Assembly (NCBI GenBank): GCA_900769345.1
Contig: CAAGGJ010000181.1
Span: 1-26,777, forward strand
Direction: 5' to 3'
Origin: Bacteroidales bacterium
GTDB taxonomy: Bacteria; Bacteroidota; Bacteroidia; Bacteroidales; Muribaculaceae
Length of the DNA stretch: 26,777 bases
Under the pieces are notes generated by a model. The model did no database searches, was not told the DNA's origin, and saw nothing but the letters and a program-made list of their open reading frames with translations. The translations under genes and the position numbers were made by a program. Numbering within the stretch: position 1 is the first letter of the stretch; each line of letters starts with the position of its first letter. Of this stretch, positions 23,360 through 26,777 are shown piece after piece.

Positions 23360-23580
23360 CGTTATGTAATTATTATGCTATTATGTTTTTCAATTTTTGT
23401 AAATATACACAATAATCGCTACATAAGCAAATCCCTACGCCCGTATTAGGATAATTTACGGATTTATATGATATTTTTGAGACATCGGTAGCCACAAAAG
23501 CCTCAGCATTAGTTCATCTGCCCCCGACATTTGCCTCCCACTAAACCAAGTCCGATAGGCATTAAACATGCTCGCATCAC
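23360..23580. other. Spacer without a recognised gene
   Basis: AT-rich DNA between the permease start and the 23-bp repeat array. I see no credible open frame, RNA gene or complete promoter here; together with the array it makes a 362-base gene-free stretch. Confidence 0.6.
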
Positions 23581-23668
23581 AAAAAAGCCGATTGATTTGC
23601 CACAAAAAAGCCGATTAGTTTGCCGCAAAAAAGCCGATTGATTTGCCACAAAAAAGCCGATTGATTTG
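23581..23668. repeat. Four 23-bp tandem repeats upstream of the DUF4143 gene
   Basis: The unit is AAAAAAGCCGATTGATTTG plus a GCCAC-type end, repeated at 23581, 23604, 23627 and 23650. The units differ at one to three positions; the second has TTAGTTTG. The last copy is cut after TTTG, and that TTTG is the -33 box of the promoter that follows. The units are contiguous with no unique spacers, which rules out CRISPR. Confidence 0.9.
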
Positions 23669-23696
23669 TTTTTCTGAATAATAAGGCGTAAATTTG
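23665..23696 (+). promoter_or_regulatory. Promoter of the DUF4143 ATPase gene, embedded in the repeat array
   Basis: TTTG (23665-23668), 20 bases, then TAAATTTG (23689-23696): perfect consensus. The -33 box is the end of the fourth tandem repeat. The start would be near 23703, giving a leader of about 20 bases before the ATG at 23722. Confidence 0.72.
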
Positions 23697-23721
23697 CAAT
23701 AAATGCAAAAGCAATATCGAC

Positions 23722-25014
23722 ATGAAATACCTACCCAGAATAGCAGATAATGTACTGAAAGAAAGATTAGAAGCTTTTGGTGCGATTCTTATTGAAGGAC
23801 CAAAATGGACTGGGAAAACTACTACAGCCCAACAGCAAGCCCAAAGTGTGCTACAACTGCAAGATCCGGACAAAAGAGAAGAGAATCTAACGACAGCAGC
23901 GACAATGCCATCATTATTATTGAAAGGCAAACAGCCTCGGTTAATCGACGAATGGCAGGATGCTCCGATGATTTGGGATGCGGTGCGAATTGCGGTAGAT
24001 AAATCGGGCAGCATACCTGGTCAATACATTCTTACTGGTAGCAATACTATTGACCGAAATAAGATATATCATTCGGGTACAGGACGCATTTCGCGCATGA
24101 AAATGTACACAATGAGTCTCTGGGAGTCAAATGACTCATCAGGAGAAGTTTCTTTAAAGCAATTATTTGATAATCCGAATTATGATATTGACGGAGCCAC
24201 CAGTAAACTGGATATTCCCGAGCTCATTAGAGTTGCTTGTAGAGGCGGATGGCCAGCAACCTTGCAAATGCCCGAAAATTTAGCAACATTGGTTGCAAGC
24301 GACTATGTTAATAGTGTGTGCGAGATTGACATCTCATCCATTGACAACACACAACGCAATCCAAATATCGCAAAGCAGATATTGCGTTCCTATGCTCGCA
24401 ACATAAGCACAGTTGCAAAAAGGACAAGTATCATTGCAGATATTACGTCATCCGACAACATATCACTATCATTAGATACATTTGACGAATACGTCAGAGC
24501 TCTGGAGAAATTGTTCGTTATACAAGACATTGATGCGTGGTGTCCAGCTATCAGAAGTAAGACTGCAATCCGTAGCATGCCAAAGAGAGGATTTTCTGAC
24601 CCGTCAATTGCGGTGGCATCTATGGGGGTCAATGCAGAAGGATTAGAAACCCAACTCAAGACGTTTGGATTCATTTTTGAACAAATGTGTGCACGAGACC
24701 TCCGTGCCTATACGCCTGGATTTGGCAATCATCTTTCCTATTACCGCGATCGTTATGGCCTCGAAGCTGACCTTGTGCTGCATCTTGACGATGGGCGATA
24801 TGCCCTCATAGAATGCAAACTGGGCAGCATGGAAATAGAAGAAGGGTCAAAACATCTATTGGAAATCAAGCGATTGATTCGGGAACACAATAAAACGGAA
24901 AAGCAGGTCCCTCTACGAGAACCCGACTTGATGATTATTCTTACAGGTGGCAGCTTGGCATACACTCGCCCCGATGGAGTAAAAGTCATTCCGCTGGCAT
25001 GCCTAAAGGATTAA
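23722..25014 (+). CDS. AAA_14/DUF4143-family ATP-binding protein
   Basis: A large, widespread but poorly understood family of P-loop ATPases with a C-terminal nuclease-like fold. Walker A is GPKWTGKT (26-33), Walker B RLIDEWQ (73-79) and the sensor segment ILTGSNT (103-109), followed by the conserved GTGRISRMKMYTMSLWES. The C-terminal DUF4143 region contains a PD-(D/E)xK-like arrangement: E320, D350 in GLEAD and E364-C-K366 in LIECKLG. The 430-residue length is typical. The gene is clearly AT-richer than its neighbours and uses AGA/AGG codons often, suggesting transfer. It stands alone behind four 23-bp repeats. Whether the nuclease-like site is active is unknown; a mobile or selfish-element role is possible. 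Confidence 0.92.
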   Translation: MKYLPRIADNVLKERLEAFGAILIEGPKWTGKTTTAQQQAQSVLQLQDPDKREENLTTAATMPSLLLKGKQPRLIDEWQDAPMIWDAVRIAVDKSGSIPGQYILTGSNTIDRNKIYHSGTGRISRMKMYTMSLWESNDSSGEVSLKQLFDNPNYDIDGATSKLDIPELIRVACRGGWPATLQMPENLATLVASDYVNSVCEIDISSIDNTQRNPNIAKQILRSYARNISTVAKRTSIIADITSSDNISLSLDTFDEYVRALEKLFVIQDIDAWCPAIRSKTAIRSMPKRGFSDPSIAVASMGVNAEGLETQLKTFGFIFEQMCARDLRAYTPGFGNHLSYYRDRYGLEADLVLHLDDGRYALIECKLGSMEIEEGSKHLLEIKRLIREHNKTEKQVPLREPDLMIILTGGSLAYTRPDGVKVIPLACLKD

Positions 25015-25039
25015 TGCTAATACCTTGTGACAAGAATCA

Positions 25040-25097
25040 TTACGGAGAAATAAACTAAAAGGCTACACCCCGATGTGCTGGAATGTAGCCTCCGTAA
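25040..25097 (-). terminator. Terminator of the FadL-like gene with a nested outer repeat
   Basis: On the minus strand, GGCTACA (25090-25084), 16-base loop, TGTAGCC (25067-25061), then TTTTAGTTTATTT. An outer pair, TTACGGA (25040-25046) and TCCGTAA (25091-25097), encloses it, so the structure could also stop plus-strand transcripts from the converging DUF4143 gene. Confidence 0.65.
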
Positions 25098-25132
25098 CTA
25101 TAGAAAATTATGAAAACTTATTTGCTGTTTTC

Positions 25133-26554
25133 TTAGAACTTCAAGCTGAAGCCGATGCCGAGCACGCGGTTGGTGCGAGTGTAGCTGTCCTTCTTCTCGC
25201 CTGCTTGAGTGGCTGTAGTCACGTCGCGAGTGCTGTAGAAGGTTTGCATATAACCGAGGTCGATGCTTGTGCGCTGTGATACGTTCAAACGAACACCACC
25301 ACCCACGCTGTTGCTCGATGTGGTGAAGCTGAGGTCGTTCATATAGGCATCGCTGAGGTCGTAGTTGGTGGTTTGCCAACCTGCCGATATAGTCACGAGT
25401 TTGCAGATATCATATTCAGCACCTGCAGTGATTTCCCAAGTGCCGCCATCTATGAGTTCATGCTTGTCGCCGTAGGCTGTAGCATGACAGTCATCATAGA
25501 AGTGGTAACCAGCATTGATGCGCAACTTGCTGATTGGGCTATACTGAGCACCCAAAGTCAAGAGCGATGGAATGTCGCTTACCACCTTTGCGCCATCGGC
25601 AAACTGACCCAATGTTTCGTTCGACTGTGCCACCTGTGCAGTATAATCGTTCATTTCGGTCTTATTCTTTAGGCGCATGCGAGTCTTGAATTCATACTTT
25701 GCTGCCACGTTCCATTTGTCGTTAATCTTCCAGTCGATGCCGATGATTGGAGTCACGCCGAAGCCGGTCTGGTCGCAGTTGAGCGAGAGAACCGATTGTG
25801 CAAGTGTGCCATCTAATTGGGCTTGAACAGTAGAAATGATTGCTGCATCTACTGGCGATGTGCCTGGCACAACCTTTGCCTTAACGTCTTCTACCCAACC
25901 GTTGTAGTTGCAAGTAGCATACACGCCACGGAGACCTACATAACCAGCCAAATTATTGGTAATTTTGTAAGTACCACCAACGGCGAAGCCAAAGTAGTAT
26001 TGTCGGCCCTTCATATAAGCATTGATGTCATATCCTCCAAAGGCAAGAGTAGATCCGTAAGCTGCGTTGGTCTGACCCAAAGCAGCACTTACCTGCTGGA
26101 ATATTTGAGCAGAATAGAGAGCTTCGAAAGTGCCAAGACCGTTATCGAACTCGCACTTGCCACCACCACCGGTGATGCCGAAGTTGGCTGATACCGACCA
26201 CTTGTCCTGAACGTATGCAAATTGGAAACTTGGAACCACTGGAGCAGAAGCTTCACCCTTGTAGCAACGCGATGGAGTGGGGTTGCTGATGTTGTAAGCA
26301 AAAAGAGGGAAAGTGGTATCCACTTCGCGAGTTTGCTTTGCGTTTTGCAAGTTGAGGCTTAGGTGAAAGCCGTTGCTGAGAAATGCTGCGCCTGCAGGGT
26401 TGTTGATGTTGCTTGTAATGTCGATTGTTGCATCCTGACTGATTTGGCGCAAGAACGATGCGCTTTGGTTCGTATTTGTGAGAAGGCCTCCCGCCATCAT
26501 TGTTGCTGCCCCAAAGGCAGTAAATACGAAACTTAAAACTAATTTCTTAATCAT
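25133..26554 (-). CDS. FadL/OmpP1-type outer membrane transport protein
   Basis: An outer-membrane beta-barrel of the family that imports long-chain fatty acids and other hydrophobic compounds. It has 473 residues with a signal peptide (about 1-22, ending in AGG). The plug-type N-terminus contains the family landmark NPAGAAF (52-58) soon after SASFLRQISQDATID. Alternating amphipathic strands follow (for example WSVSANFGITGGGG and YYFGFAVGGTYK), and the C-terminus is Phe (GIGFSLKF), as expected for barrel insertion. It is transcribed alone, with a -7 element upstream and a terminator downstream. The natural ligand is not evident. Confidence 0.88.
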   Translation of the reverse strand: MIKKLVLSFVFTAFGAATMMAGGLLTNTNQSASFLRQISQDATIDITSNINNPAGAAFLSNGFHLSLNLQNAKQTREVDTTFPLFAYNISNPTPSRCYKGEASAPVVPSFQFAYVQDKWSVSANFGITGGGGKCEFDNGLGTFEALYSAQIFQQVSAALGQTNAAYGSTLAFGGYDINAYMKGRQYYFGFAVGGTYKITNNLAGYVGLRGVYATCNYNGWVEDVKAKVVPGTSPVDAAIISTVQAQLDGTLAQSVLSLNCDQTGFGVTPIIGIDWKINDKWNVAAKYEFKTRMRLKNKTEMNDYTAQVAQSNETLGQFADGAKVVSDIPSLLTLGAQYSPISKLRINAGYHFYDDCHATAYGDKHELIDGGTWEITAGAEYDICKLVTISAGWQTTNYDLSDAYMNDLSFTTSSNSVGGGVRLNVSQRTSIDLGYMQTFYSTRDVTTATQAGEKKDSYTRTNRVLGIGFSLKF

Positions 26555-26584
26555 CTAAATTTCTATTTTCTGTTAAAACCGGTG

Positions 26585-26592
26585 CAAAGGTA
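26585..26592 (-). promoter_or_regulatory. -7 element of the FadL-like gene
   Basis: TACCTTTG on the minus strand, within the same GGTGCAAAGGTA context as the yceD promoter. The -33 box is poor at the normal spacing. The leader would be about 25 bases. Confidence 0.5.
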
Positions 26593-26735
26593 ATACTTAT
26601 TTTTTGAATAATGCGACAAATAGAACACAAAAAGTGAAAAATGTGCCAATTTTCATCGCTTTCGTAAGCATCCGAAATAAGCCGACTTTTGGGTGAACAA
26701 AACTTTGGCGAACTTTGCTGCCAAAAAGTTTTGTT

Positions 26736-26777
26736 ATGTTTAATCTGAATGAAAACAATCGATTTGTGATGGCACAG
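26736..26777 (+). mobile_element. Start of an IS66-family tnpB (IS66 Orf2), cut by window edge
   Basis: The last 14 codons read MFNLNENNRFVMAQ, which closely resembles the N-terminus of IS66-family TnpB (Orf2) proteins, usually followed by a PTDMRK segment that would lie outside the window. About 70 bases upstream, GTAAGCATCC (from 26664) resembles the GTAAGC-type inverted-repeat ends of IS66 elements and may be the left end. No tnpA frame fits between. With only 14 residues visible the call is tentative. Confidence 0.55.

Noticed and set aside
23581..23672. CRISPR array
   Set aside because: The 23-bp units are directly contiguous with no unique spacers, and no cas gene is present.

Overview
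The window reads as a chromosomal segment of a Bacteroidota bacterium of the order Bacteroidales; a gut lineage such as Muribaculaceae fits, but the family is inference. The main evidence is the promoters: many genes are preceded by the Bacteroidota form TTTG, about 20 bases, TAnnTTTG. Shine-Dalgarno sequences are not obvious. The protein families (FadL-type outer membrane protein, yceD-rpmF-fabH without plsX, DUF4143 ATPase) agree. Both edges cut genes: metG at the left and an IS66-type tnpB at the right.

Layout. 1-923: 5' part of metG (-). 1088-4140: a three-gene minus-strand unit with two unknown proteins and a CbxX/SpoVK-type AAA+ ATPase, preceded by a long structured leader. 4141-5065: gene-poor spacer holding divergent promoters, a likely stand-alone small RNA on the plus strand, and a 9-bp minisatellite. 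5066-6156: secreted glycerophosphodiester phosphodiesterase and a tRNA-Gly/tRNA-Tyr pair. 6294-8807: ruvB followed by a polysaccharide flippase. 8958-13424: housekeeping run yceD, rpmF, fabH, era, der (-). 13668-15877: HAD phosphatase and a GTG-start orphan histidine kinase (+). 15906-18083: polyprenyl synthase, rnhB and an unknown protein (-). 18232-21060: polA (+). 21079-21417: wreck of a GH3 glycosidase gene. 21536-23359: SLC13/RCK permease. 23722-25014: an AT-richer DUF4143 ATPase gene behind four 23-bp tandem repeats, probably acquired. 25133-26554: FadL-like porin.

The most interesting signals are these. (1) A set of sliding-clamp-type motifs: the unknown protein downstream of rnhB ends in QLSLFD, RNase HII itself ends in QLSLF, and DNA polymerase I carries QMSLF in its interdomain linker, which suggests a clamp-linked RNA-primer/ribonucleotide repair group. 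(2) Pol I lacks all recognisable 3'-5' exonuclease catalytic residues. (3) A small RNA candidate has both a full promoter and a terminator at 4722-4913. (4) The AAA+ operon has a BoxA-like element and hairpins in its leader. (5) The 23-bp repeat array runs into the -35-like box of the DUF4143 gene.
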